Origin: Flavobacterium johnsoniae
Lineage (GTDB): Bacteria > Bacteroidota > Bacteroidia > Flavobacteriales > Flavobacteriaceae
Assembly: GCF_001879205.1 (NCBI RefSeq)
Contig: NZ_MLFK01000001.1
Location: 186,001 to 250,000, forward strand
Direction of reading: 5' to 3'
DNA length: 64,000 nt
In this document: piece by piece, positions 1-8,046 of the stretch
Layout: the number at the start of each line of letters is the position of its first letter
Numbering within the stretch: the stretch's first letter is position 1
The notes under the pieces: generated by a model
The model's database searches: none
What the model saw: the letters and a program-made list of their open reading frames with translations, nothing else
What the model was told of the DNA's origin: nothing
Program-made: the position numbers and the translations under genes

Positions 1-769
1 GGTAAATCATGAAGACGGCTGGGTTTATGGTATTTTTTGTACCGAAAGAAAAGACCCAAAGGCACCAAAAGGAGATACAAGTTCAGCTGTAGCCAATGCC
101 GGAATCGTACGTTCTAAAGATTTAGTAAACTGGGAAAGACTTCCAGATTTAATTTCGAATACCGGACAACAGCGAAATGTCGTTCTGCATCCGGAATTCG
201 TAAACGGAAAATATGCGCTTTATACACGTCCGCAAGACGGTTTTATTGATGTTGGTTCAGGAGGAGGAATTGGTTTAGGATATGTTGACGATATGACAAA
301 TCCAGTCGTAAAAGACGAAAAAATTATCTTCGGGAAGCAATATCATACCATTTATGAATTGAAAAACGGACTTGGCCCTGCTCCTATTAAAACTCAAAAA
401 GGCTGGCTGCATTTAGCACATGGCGTTCGAAATACCGCGGCAGGATTGCGCTATACCTTATACATGTTCATGACCGATTTAAATGACATTGCAAAAGTAA
501 CACACGTTCCGGCAGGACATTTTATGGGACCAGAAGGAATTGAAAGAGTGGGCGACGTATCGAATGTTTTATTTTCTAACGGATGGATTGAAGACGCTGA
601 CGGAACTGTATATGTATATTATGCGTCATCAGATACCAGAATGCACGTTGCTGTCTCATCTGTAGACAAATTAGTAGATTATGTTACCAATGCTCCGGCA
701 GATACTTTTATATCTGCAGGTTCTGTAAAAACAATAATCAATCAGATTGAAAAAAATAACGCAATTTAA
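1..769 (+). CDS. GH130 4-O-beta-D-mannosyl-D-glucose phosphorylase, 5' partial
   Basis: The frame is open from the first bases, so the start lies outside the window. The visible part (about 255 residues) reads like the C-terminal two-thirds of a GH130_1 five-bladed propeller, with segments such as [18 protein letters not shown] and [19 protein letters not shown]. Known role of the family: phosphorolysis of Man-beta-1,4-Glc to mannose-1-phosphate and glucose in the cytoplasm. The next gene, 6 bp downstream, is the epimerase that makes this substrate, and a GH26 mannanase follows, which is the arrangement of the Bacteroides mannan pathway. Assignment to the mannosylglucose phosphorylase subgroup rests mainly on that context; another mannoside phosphorylase is possible. 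Confidence 0.85.
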   Translation, partial: VNHEDGWVYGIFCTERKDPKAPKGDTSSAVANAGIVRSKDLVNWERLPDLISNTGQQRNVVLHPEFVNGKYALYTRPQDGFIDVGSGGGIGLGYVDDMTNPVVKDEKIIFGKQYHTIYELKNGLGPAPIKTQKGWLHLAHGVRNTAAGLRYTLYMFMTDLNDIAKVTHVPAGHFMGPEGIERVGDVSNVLFSNGWIEDADGTVYVYYASSDTRMHVAVSSVDKLVDYVTNAPADTFISAGSVKTIINQIEKNNAI

Positions 770-775
770 TATACC

Positions 776-1966
776 GTGTCAGCAAATCAAAAACAGCTTA
801 AATCTGAATTAATTGCACAACTTGACTCGATTTTAAATTATTGGTCAAAACATACGCTTGATAATAAAAAGGGAGGTTTTATCGGGCAGATTGATTTCAA
901 CGATCAGAGTATTGCCGATGCCGAAAAAGGTTCTGTTTTAAACTCCAGAATCCTTTGGACATTTTCATCTGCTTATCAGGTTACAAAAAAAGAAAGTCAC
1001 AAAGAAATTGCTGAAAGAGCTTTTAAATATCTTTCTGAATATTTTTATGATCCGGAATTTAACGGGCTTTTTTGGAGTCTTAATGCTGATAAAACTCCAA
1101 AAGACACCAAAAACCAGATTTATGCCCTAGCTTTTGCTATTTACGGTTTATCTGAATATTATGCTATTTCTAAAGACCTAAAAGCTTTAGAAATAGCCAT
1201 TAATTTATACAAAAGCATACAAAAGTACAGTTATGACCCCATAAACAAAGGATATCTAGAGGCTTTTACGCGTGATTGGCAGCCCATTGAAGATCTGCGT
1301 TTGAGTGATAAGGATGCCAACGAAAAAAAGACCATGAACACTCATTTGCATATTATAGAAGCTTATGCGAATTTGTTTAAAGTGTGGAAAGATGAAACGC
1401 TCCAAAAAGACGGAATTGAATTGTTAGAAACAATAGAAAAGCATTTCATTAATACTGAAACCGGTCATCTTCGTTTATTTTTTGATGAAAACTGGGTAGA
1501 AAAACCGGACGTTGTTTCATACGGACATGATATCGAAGCAGCCTGGCTTTTGCTGCATTCCGCTGAAGTTTTTGAAAATAAAAATCTGATTTCTAATTAT
1601 AAAAAACATGCTGTTCAAATTGCCGAAGTAACCAAAGAAGGATTAGATACTGATGGCGGATTATGGTACGAATTTGAGCCTAAAGAAAATAAATTAATTG
1701 CCGAAAAACATTGGTGGGTTCAGGCCGAAGCTTTAATTGGTTTTTATAATGCCTACCAATTAACAGGAAATGAAGATTATTTAGAAATAGTATTTAAGAA
1801 CTGGGAGTTTATACAAAAACACATTCTTGATCTTAAAAACGGTGAATGGTTTTGGGGAATTTACCGCGATTATTCTTTAATCGAAAAAGACAAAGCCGGA
1901 TTCTGGAAATGCCCTTATCACAACAGTCGCGCTTGTCTGGAGCTTATTAACCGAATTAAAACCTAA
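776..1966 (+). CDS. Cellobiose/mannobiose 2-epimerase (AGE family)
   Basis: A 396-residue protein of the N-acylglucosamine 2-epimerase (alpha6/alpha6 barrel) superfamily, full length for cellobiose 2-epimerases. Visible family segments are HLHIIEAYANL (residues about 188-198), SYGHDIEAAWLL (about 247-258) and EKHWWVQAEALIGFYNA, which carry the His residues used for proton transfer, and a C-terminal WKCPYHNSR. The family epimerises the reducing-end sugar of beta-1,4-disaccharides. With GH130 upstream and GH26 downstream, the substrate is inferred to be mannobiose, giving Man-Glc. The start is a GTG six bases after the GH130 stop, so translation is likely coupled. It has no signal peptide and is cytoplasmic. 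Confidence 0.9.
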   Translation: MSANQKQLKSELIAQLDSILNYWSKHTLDNKKGGFIGQIDFNDQSIADAEKGSVLNSRILWTFSSAYQVTKKESHKEIAERAFKYLSEYFYDPEFNGLFWSLNADKTPKDTKNQIYALAFAIYGLSEYYAISKDLKALEIAINLYKSIQKYSYDPINKGYLEAFTRDWQPIEDLRLSDKDANEKKTMNTHLHIIEAYANLFKVWKDETLQKDGIELLETIEKHFINTETGHLRLFFDENWVEKPDVVSYGHDIEAAWLLLHSAEVFENKNLISNYKKHAVQIAEVTKEGLDTDGGLWYEFEPKENKLIAEKHWWVQAEALIGFYNAYQLTGNEDYLEIVFKNWEFIQKHILDLKNGEWFWGIYRDYSLIEKDKAGFWKCPYHNSRACLELINRIKT

Positions 1967-1971
1967 AAAAA

Positions 1972-3201
1972 ATGAAAACCACGTTTCTGAAAACAGCATT
2001 TTTAAGCCTCACTATTCTGGCAATTATCAGCTGCTCTTCTGATGACCAATCAGATCCGCTGATTGTAATCGAACCGCCAACACAGGTAGATCCATTAACG
2101 CCGCAAAATGTGGGTGCTTTTATGGTCGATGCAAATGCTTCTAAAGAAACCGTAGCTTTATTTTATAATCTAAAAAAACTGGCCAAAACCAAAGTTGCAA
2201 TTGGCCAGCAAGATGCTTTTAACAGTTTTTATCAAGATGCTGCCGGAGATTCTGATATCAAGAAAAACACAGAGTATGACCCTGCTGTTTTAGGTTCAGA
2301 TTTTATGTTTATTACAGATAAGAGTAATAACGGTCAGGCCGATAACTGGTTTTATCTGCAGGAACAAAAAATTATAAGCGATGTAAAAGCCGCTTACGCA
2401 AAAGGAATAATCAACACCTTTTGCTGGCATTTAAGAGAGCCCAATAAAGAAGAATCTTTTTATGCCGCCGATATGACAACGGAACAAAAAGCAGCTGCTT
2501 TCAAAAGTATTTTACCTGGAGGCGTCAACCACGAATGGTACAAGAAAAAACTCGATAAAGCAGCCAGTGTAATTTTAAATTTAAAAGGTTCAAACGGCGA
2601 ATTGATTCCAATAATCTTCAGGCCTTTTCACGAATTTGACGGAAGCTGGTTTTGGTGGGGCGCTAATTTCTGCACTCCCGAAGAATATAAACAGGCATAC
2701 CAATTTACCGTTGATTACTTAAAAAACACAAAAGGAGTACACAACATTCTATATGCTTTTTCTCCCGACAATTCATATACAACCGAAAGCAATTATTTAA
2801 GCCGTTATCCTGGCGATAAATATGTTGACATTCTTGGAATGGACAACTATGGAGATTTTGACAATCAAGGCACAACAGGTTCAGGCAGAGCCAATGCTAA
2901 GTTAAAAGTAATTTCAGATTTAGCTAAAGGAAAAGTAAAAATAGCCGCTTTAACCGAAACTGGTTTTCGTGTTACAAATTCAAATTCTCCAATTGCAAAC
3001 TGGTTTTCAACTTATTTATATGATGCCTTAACAGCAAATGATATCCAGATAAGCTATGTCATGTTTTGGAACAATAATGCAGATGGCTACTATGTTCCAA
3101 ACGGCTCTGTATCAAACGCAGCAGATTTTAAAACCTATAGTACTAAAACAAAATCGGCACTATTAAATTCTCTGCCAAAGATGTATGAAATGCCAAAATA
3201 A
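1972..3201 (+). CDS. GH26 endo-beta-1,4-mannanase, lipoprotein
   Basis: A 409-residue GH26 enzyme. The N-terminus is a lipoprotein signal with lipobox LAIISC and Cys near residue 21, so it is probably anchored to the outer or inner membrane. The retaining-enzyme signature is intact: acid/base Glu in RPFHEFDG (E221) followed by SWFWWG, and nucleophile Glu in LTETGF (E329). WHLREPN near residue 160 is also typical of the family. It starts 5 bp after the epimerase stop, closing a three-gene operon, and should release mannobiose from mannan for the epimerase/phosphorylase route. GH26 also includes other beta-glycanases, but the neighbours argue for mannan. Confidence 0.92.
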   Translation: MKTTFLKTAFLSLTILAIISCSSDDQSDPLIVIEPPTQVDPLTPQNVGAFMVDANASKETVALFYNLKKLAKTKVAIGQQDAFNSFYQDAAGDSDIKKNTEYDPAVLGSDFMFITDKSNNGQADNWFYLQEQKIISDVKAAYAKGIINTFCWHLREPNKEESFYAADMTTEQKAAAFKSILPGGVNHEWYKKKLDKAASVILNLKGSNGELIPIIFRPFHEFDGSWFWWGANFCTPEEYKQAYQFTVDYLKNTKGVHNILYAFSPDNSYTTESNYLSRYPGDKYVDILGMDNYGDFDNQGTTGSGRANAKLKVISDLAKGKVKIAALTETGFRVTNSNSPIANWFSTYLYDALTANDIQISYVMFWNNNADGYYVPNGSVSNAADFKTYSTKTKSALLNSLPKMYEMPK

Positions 3202-3342
3202 GACTGCGAGTTTAAGCAGACAGAACTGATTTTTCATTATTTAAATCGTTTATACTATAGATGGTTTTTAGAAAATCCCAAATAAAAATCTGTTTCAGTC
3301 AGTAAAATCAATGTACCATTCAATAACTTCTAAAAAAACAAC

Positions 3343-4620
3343 ATGAAAAATAAACTTCTTAAAACCTTTGGACTTGCTTTAACATTATCTGTAATTGCTT
3401 GTCAGGCGCAGGAGCGAATTACAGTAAAAGGAAACCAGTTTTATAAAGGAGATAAACCGTATGCCTACATTGGAACCAATTACTGGTACGGAAGTTTATT
3501 GGCTTCGAAAAAAGCAGGAGACAGAAAAAGACTGCTTCGCGAACTGGATTTCATGCAGAAAAACGGAATCGATAATCTGCGTATTTTAGTAGGTGCCGAG
3601 GGTGGAAAATACGATTTTACTGTTCGCCCGGCTTTACAATATGAACAAGGAAAATACGATGACGATCTTTTGGATGGCTTAGATTTTTTGATCAATGAAA
3701 TGAGCAAACGTAAAATGTATGCCGTTTTATACTTAACGAATAACTGGGAATGGTCGGGCGGTATGTCACAATATTTGGAGTGGAATGGAAAAGGTGCAAT
3801 TCCGGTTCCAAATATTCCGCCAAATACCTGGCCGCAATTTATGTCATATACAGAGCAGTTTCACAGCTGCGAACCATGTATGAAAGCACTCGAAAATCAT
3901 GTAAAATTTATTATTGGCAGGACAAATTCATATTCCAAAAAGAAATATACTGAAGACAATACCATTATGGCTTGGCAGGTTGGAAATGAACCGAGACTGT
4001 TTACAGTTGAAAACGAAGTTAAATTCACAAAATGGCTCAACAATATTGTGGATTTAATTGATAGTTTAGATAAAAACCATTTAGTTTCTACCGGTTCTGA
4101 AGGAAAAAACAGTTCTAACGACAGCATGGAAATTTTCGAAAGAACACATAAAAACCCTAATATTGATTACTTGACGATGCACATCTGGCCAAAAAACTGG
4201 AATTGGTTTAAAGCGGATAATGCCGAAGCTACAATGCCAAAAACGATCGAAAATGCCGGAAAATATATTGACGATCATATTAAAGTGGCAAACAATTTAA
4301 AAAGACCTATAATTATTGAAGAATTTGGTCTTCCGAGAGAAAATGAAAACTTAAATGCTGGAGCATCTTCGATCGCCAGAGATAAATTTTACAGTTATAT
4401 TTTTGGACGAGTTCTCGAAAGTCATAAAAATGGCGGTCCGTTGCAGGCGGCGAATTTCTGGGGATATGGCGGTGAAGGAAAAGCCGTTAATGAAACCGGA
4501 AAATGGAATCCGGGTGAACCGCTCACAACAGATCCGCCACAGGAACCTCAAGGTTTAAATTCTGTTTTCAACGGCGATAAATCTACTCTTGAAATCGTTA
4601 AGAAATTCAACTCAGATTAA
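3343..4620 (+). CDS. GH5 (GH5_7-like) endo-beta-mannanase, secreted
   Basis: A 425-residue clan GH-A glycosidase. An N-terminal hydrophobic signal ends at VIACQAQ, which could be a lipobox Cys or a signal peptidase I site. The catalytic pair is visible: acid/base in AWQVGNEPR (E216) and nucleophile in IIIEEFGLPR (second Glu, E327). TNYWYG near residue 45 and an NFWGYGG segment near the C-terminus are typical of subfamily 7 mannanases. It sits 141 bp after the GH26 gene on the same strand, so a second mannanase of different family is encoded side by side, probably with different cell location or chain-length preference. Confidence 0.88.
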   Translation: MKNKLLKTFGLALTLSVIACQAQERITVKGNQFYKGDKPYAYIGTNYWYGSLLASKKAGDRKRLLRELDFMQKNGIDNLRILVGAEGGKYDFTVRPALQYEQGKYDDDLLDGLDFLINEMSKRKMYAVLYLTNNWEWSGGMSQYLEWNGKGAIPVPNIPPNTWPQFMSYTEQFHSCEPCMKALENHVKFIIGRTNSYSKKKYTEDNTIMAWQVGNEPRLFTVENEVKFTKWLNNIVDLIDSLDKNHLVSTGSEGKNSSNDSMEIFERTHKNPNIDYLTMHIWPKNWNWFKADNAEATMPKTIENAGKYIDDHIKVANNLKRPIIIEEFGLPRENENLNAGASSIARDKFYSYIFGRVLESHKNGGPLQAANFWGYGGEGKAVNETGKWNPGEPLTTDPPQEPQGLNSVFNGDKSTLEIVKKFNSD

Positions 4621-4647
4621 ATAAAAAATAAACTAATTTTCACAATT

Positions 4648-4712
4648 TAAGTGATATAAGTTCATTAATCAGTTGGCTTTTACGCATTAACTAAATGAAC
4701 TTATATCACTTA
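4648..4712. repeat. Inverted repeat with perfect 19-bp arms, 'AAGTTCAT' family copy 1
   Basis: Arms at 4648-4666 (starts TAAGTGATATAAG) and 4694-4712 are perfect reverse complements around a 27-bp centre. A closely related element lies at 27478-27565. It fills the spacer between the GH5 and GH97 genes and could form a strong hairpin in the transcript. No U-tract follows directly, so simple termination is not obvious. Confidence 0.85.
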
Positions 4713-4732
4713 TATAGTTTAAAAATATTCAC

Positions 4733-6712
4733 ATGAAAAATGCATTTATTCTTTTTTGTTTTCTATTGATAAACTTTTCATTTTCACAAAAGAATCAGAA
4801 TTTTAACATCCTTTCTCCCAACGGAAAAATTGAAGTTAAAATTAATATTGGTGATAAAATCAGCTGGACAATCTTGCATGAAAAGGATGTAATTTTGGCT
4901 CCGTCAGAAATGTCATTGACTTTGGAAGGAAATGTTGTTTTAGGAAAAAATGCTGTTGTTTTAAATTCTAAAAAGGAAGCTGTAAATAGTACTTTTGAAA
5001 CGCCTTTATACAAAAAGAAATCAGTTCAAAATAATTACAATCAATTAACTTTAAACTTCAAAAATGATTTCAGCATTGAGTATCGTGTTTTTGATGACGG
5101 CGCTGCCTACCGATTTATTACAAAAAAGAAAAAAGATATTGTCATAAAATCCGAAGAAGTGGTTTTAAACTTCGATCAGGATTACAATACTTTAATGCCT
5201 TATGTCCGCGATTTAAGAAACCCAAAAGATCCATTTATTTCATCGTTTGAATCGCATTATGAAAACAAGAAAATAAGCGAATTCAAAAAAGATACTTTAG
5301 CATTTTTACCTTTTTTAATTGAATATAAAAACCATAAAAAAGCAGTTTTTCTGGAAGCCAATCTCGAAGATTATCCGGGATTGTTTGTAACGAATAATAA
5401 AAACAATTCCGGTTTTGAATCTCGCTTTTCTAAATATCCAGTTCAGGAAACCAACGGCGGATTTAATTACCTCAACAAATTAATTACTGAACGTGCCGAT
5501 TATTTGGTTAAAACAAAAGGTGCAAGAACTTTTCCGTGGAGAGCAATTGTAATTTCTGAAAATGATGCCGCTTTAGCGAATAACGATATGGTTCAAAAAT
5601 TGGCCGAACCTTCAAGAATTAAAGATATTTCCTGGATCAAACCCGGTAAAGTCGCCTGGGACTGGTGGAACGACTGGAATATTTATAATGTTGACTTTAA
5701 GGCCGGAATTAACACACAGACTTATAAATATTATATTGATTTTGCCTCTAAAAATAAAGTCGAATATGTGGTTTTGGATGAAGGCTGGAGCATTGAAACC
5801 AATATTATGAAACACAATCCGAATGTAGATTTGGAAGCTTTGATCGCCTACGCAAAAGAACGAAACGTCGGAATTATTTTGTGGGCTTCGTGGATGGCAA
5901 TACATGATAAAACAGAAGCCGTTTTTGCTAATTATTCAAAATTAGGAGTAAAAGGTTTTAAAGTTGATTTTATAGACCGTGACGACGCCAAAATGGTGAA
6001 TTCAGTTTATGATATTGCGCAAAAGGCGGCCAATAATAAATTGATTATCGATTTCCATGGAATGTACAAACCAACCGGAATTCAGCGAACGTATCCAAAT
6101 ATTCTAAATTTTGAAGGTGTAAAAGGTTTAGAAAATAATAAATGGACACCAAATGACGATGTTCCTTTATACGATTGCACCATTCCATTTATCCGAATGA
6201 TGGCCGGCCCGATGGATTATACGCCCGGCGCCATGCGAAATGCCTCAAAAAGCGAATTCAAGCCAAGTCATTCCAACCCAATGAGTCAGGGAACAAGATG
6301 TCATCAATTGGCATTGTACACGATTTTTGAAGCGCCTTTACAAATGATGGCCGACAGTCCAACCGCCTTTATGAAGGAGCAGGAAAGCACTGATTTTATT
6401 GCCAAAGTCCCGACGATTTTTGATGAAACAGTTTCCCTAAATGGTGAAGTCGGAAAATTCGTTTGCATTGCCCGAAAAAAAGACAATATTTGGTATTTGG
6501 GTGCCATTACAAATTGGGATTCCAGAGAAATTACAATTGATTTTTCTTTCCTGGAAAAAGGTAAAAAATTCCAAGCCGAGATTTTCTATGATGGTTTAAA
6601 CGCAGACAAAGCCGCAACTGATTACAAAAAAGAAATTGTAACCGTTGATTCGACAACAAAATTGACGTATCGATTAGCAAGCGGTGGAGGACTAGCGATG
6701 ATTATTAAATAA
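4733..6712 (+). CDS. GH97 glycoside hydrolase, probable retaining alpha-galactosidase
   Basis: A 659-residue secreted protein (signal peptide ending near residue 18, FSFSQ). It has the GH97 layout: N-terminal beta-sandwich, a (beta/alpha)8 barrel with DEGWSIE and GIILWASWMAIHDK, and a C-terminal sheet domain ending YRLASGGGLAMIIK. GH97 contains inverting alpha-glucosidases and retaining alpha-galactosidases. Here the sequence FKVDFIDRDDA places an Asp (D412) where retaining members have the nucleophile, with a candidate acid/base Glu in NFEGVKG (E461). The retaining alpha-galactosidase reading fits removal of galactosyl branches from galactomannan. Substrate is inferred, not shown. Confidence 0.85.
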   Translation: MKNAFILFCFLLINFSFSQKNQNFNILSPNGKIEVKINIGDKISWTILHEKDVILAPSEMSLTLEGNVVLGKNAVVLNSKKEAVNSTFETPLYKKKSVQNNYNQLTLNFKNDFSIEYRVFDDGAAYRFITKKKKDIVIKSEEVVLNFDQDYNTLMPYVRDLRNPKDPFISSFESHYENKKISEFKKDTLAFLPFLIEYKNHKKAVFLEANLEDYPGLFVTNNKNNSGFESRFSKYPVQETNGGFNYLNKLITERADYLVKTKGARTFPWRAIVISENDAALANNDMVQKLAEPSRIKDISWIKPGKVAWDWWNDWNIYNVDFKAGINTQTYKYYIDFASKNKVEYVVLDEGWSIETNIMKHNPNVDLEALIAYAKERNVGIILWASWMAIHDKTEAVFANYSKLGVKGFKVDFIDRDDAKMVNSVYDIAQKAANNKLIIDFHGMYKPTGIQRTYPNILNFEGVKGLENNKWTPNDDVPLYDCTIPFIRMMAGPMDYTPGAMRNASKSEFKPSHSNPMSQGTRCHQLALYTIFEAPLQMMADSPTAFMKEQESTDFIAKVPTIFDETVSLNGEVGKFVCIARKKDNIWYLGAITNWDSREITIDFSFLEKGKKFQAEIFYDGLNADKAATDYKKEIVTVDSTTKLTYRLASGGGLAMIIK

Positions 6713-6716
6713 AAAA

Positions 6717-6745
6717 GAGAACAATTCGTTGTTCTCCTTCTTTAT
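6717..6745 (+). terminator. UUCG-loop hairpin after GH97
   Basis: Stem GAGAACAA/TTGTTCTC (6717-6724 and 6729-6736) closes a TTCG tetraloop, followed by a T-rich tail. It lies 5 bp after the GH97 stop, between convergent genes, so it is a likely Rho-independent terminator. Confidence 0.7.
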
Positions 6746-6750
6746 TATTT

Positions 6751-6788
6751 AACATTTTACAACTAACATTTTACAACTAACATTTTAC
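6751..6788. repeat. 14-bp tandem repeat, about 2.7 copies
   Basis: AACATTTTACAACT is repeated at 6751 and 6765, with a partial third copy from 6779 running into the stop codon of the aldo/keto reductase gene. It lies between two convergent genes. Confidence 0.8.
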
Positions 6789-7741
6789 GCTAATATCTTC
6801 TCAATCGCATTCAATTCATCGTGCGAAAAGTCAGTATTTTCAAGACAATCAATGTTATTACACAATTGTTTTACCGAACTGGCTCCAATTAAAACCGACG
6901 TAATTCGTTTGTCTTTTTGCAGCCAGGCCAAAGCTAATTGTGCCAAAGACTGATTCCTGTTTTTTGCAATTTCATTCAATTGAACTAATTTCTGAATGCG
7001 TTCTTCCGTGACTTCATTTTCTTTCAAATGTCCGTTTGGGTTATGCGCTCTGGAGTTTTCAGGAATTCCGTTTAGGTATTTATCCGTTAAAAGTCCTTGT
7101 GCCAAAGGTGAAAAGGCAATACAGCCCACTCCTTTTTCTTCCAAAACATCCAATAAACCATTCTCAACCCAGCGTTCCAGCATCGAATATTTTGCCTGAT
7201 GAATTAAACACGGCGTTCCCAATTGTTTTAAAACATCAACCGCAACTCTGGTCTGCTCCGCCGAATAATTACTGATTCCAACGTACAACGCTTTTCCGCT
7301 TCTAACAGCGTGATCCAAAGCCATCATGGTTTCTTCAATTGGCGTTTCGGGATCTGGGCGATGCGAATAAAAAATATCGACATAATCAATGCTCATTCGC
7401 TTCAAACTCTGATCTAAACTTGACAACAAATATTTCCTCGAACCCCAATCGCCATAAGGTCCGTTCCACATGGTATAGCCGGCTTTTGTAGAAATTACGA
7501 TTTCATCACGAAGGTTGCCCTGAAAATTATGCCATAATATTTTACCAAAATTTTCCTCAGCAGACCCTGGAACCGGCCCGTAATTATTAGCCAGATCAAA
7601 ATGGGTAATTCCTTTATCAAAAGCTTCTACGGCAATACTTTCGGCATTATCAAAATTATCTACAGAACCAAAGTTATGCCATAATCCTAAGGAAATTTCA
7701 GGTAACAGCAACCCGCTTTTTCCGCATCTGTTGTATTTCAT
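6785..7741 (-). CDS. Aldo/keto reductase (YghZ/Gpr-like)
   Basis: A 318-residue NADPH-dependent aldo/keto reductase. The catalytic Asp-Tyr appear in HFDLANNYG and the barrel His in DIFYSHRPDP; NADP-binding loop residues lie in the C-terminal SVLIGASSVKQL. The opening LPEISLGLWHNFG and the GPVPGSAEENFG loop resemble the L-glyceraldehyde-3-phosphate reductase (YghZ) branch. It is convergent with GH97 and carried on the strand opposite the mannanase genes. A role in handling sugar-derived aldehydes is plausible but not shown by the sequence. Confidence 0.88.
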   Translation of the reverse strand: MKYNRCGKSGLLLPEISLGLWHNFGSVDNFDNAESIAVEAFDKGITHFDLANNYGPVPGSAEENFGKILWHNFQGNLRDEIVISTKAGYTMWNGPYGDWGSRKYLLSSLDQSLKRMSIDYVDIFYSHRPDPETPIEETMMALDHAVRSGKALYVGISNYSAEQTRVAVDVLKQLGTPCLIHQAKYSMLERWVENGLLDVLEEKGVGCIAFSPLAQGLLTDKYLNGIPENSRAHNPNGHLKENEVTEERIQKLVQLNEIAKNRNQSLAQLALAWLQKDKRITSVLIGASSVKQLCNNIDCLENTDFSHDELNAIEKILA

Positions 7742-7826
7742 TATTTTAATTTAAGGATTGGAGTTTATAGATTTTAAAGGTAGAAAAATATCAAAAGCTA
7801 TTAATTTAAAAGTCGTATTTTTTTAA

Positions 7827-8037
7827 TCTCGCAAAGTCGCAGAGACGCAAAGTTTTATTGCATTACCACTAGCTTCTTCAGCTAGACGAATAAATAGGAA
7901 TTGAAAAGGCTTTAACCGAACTATTTAAGTTTGGCTAAAGCCTTTTTCGTTGCGCCTATATTTCCATCCAGCTAAAGCTGGACGCCATTCAATCTTATTT
8001 TTAAAATTAAACTTTGCGTCTCTGCGACTTTGCGAGA
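7827..8037. repeat. 211-bp intergenic element with 29-bp perfect terminal inverted repeats
   Basis: The ends 7827-7855 and 8009-8037 are perfect 29-bp inverted repeats (core CGCAAAGTCGCAGAGACGCA). Inside there is a second imperfect palindrome (AAAAGGCTTTA... to ...TAAAGCCTTTT, about 7904-7947) and two AGCT-rich motifs (near 7870 and 7969). No open frame is present. It occupies most of the 305-bp spacer between the reductase and GH3 genes and looks like a nested, non-coding mobile or REP-type element. Confidence 0.85.
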
Positions 8038-8046
8038 ATAAAACTT

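Noticed and set aside
7827..8037. Possible CRISPR or insertion sequence from repeated motifs
   Set aside because: No regularly spaced direct repeats and no transposase frame; the structure is inverted-repeat only.
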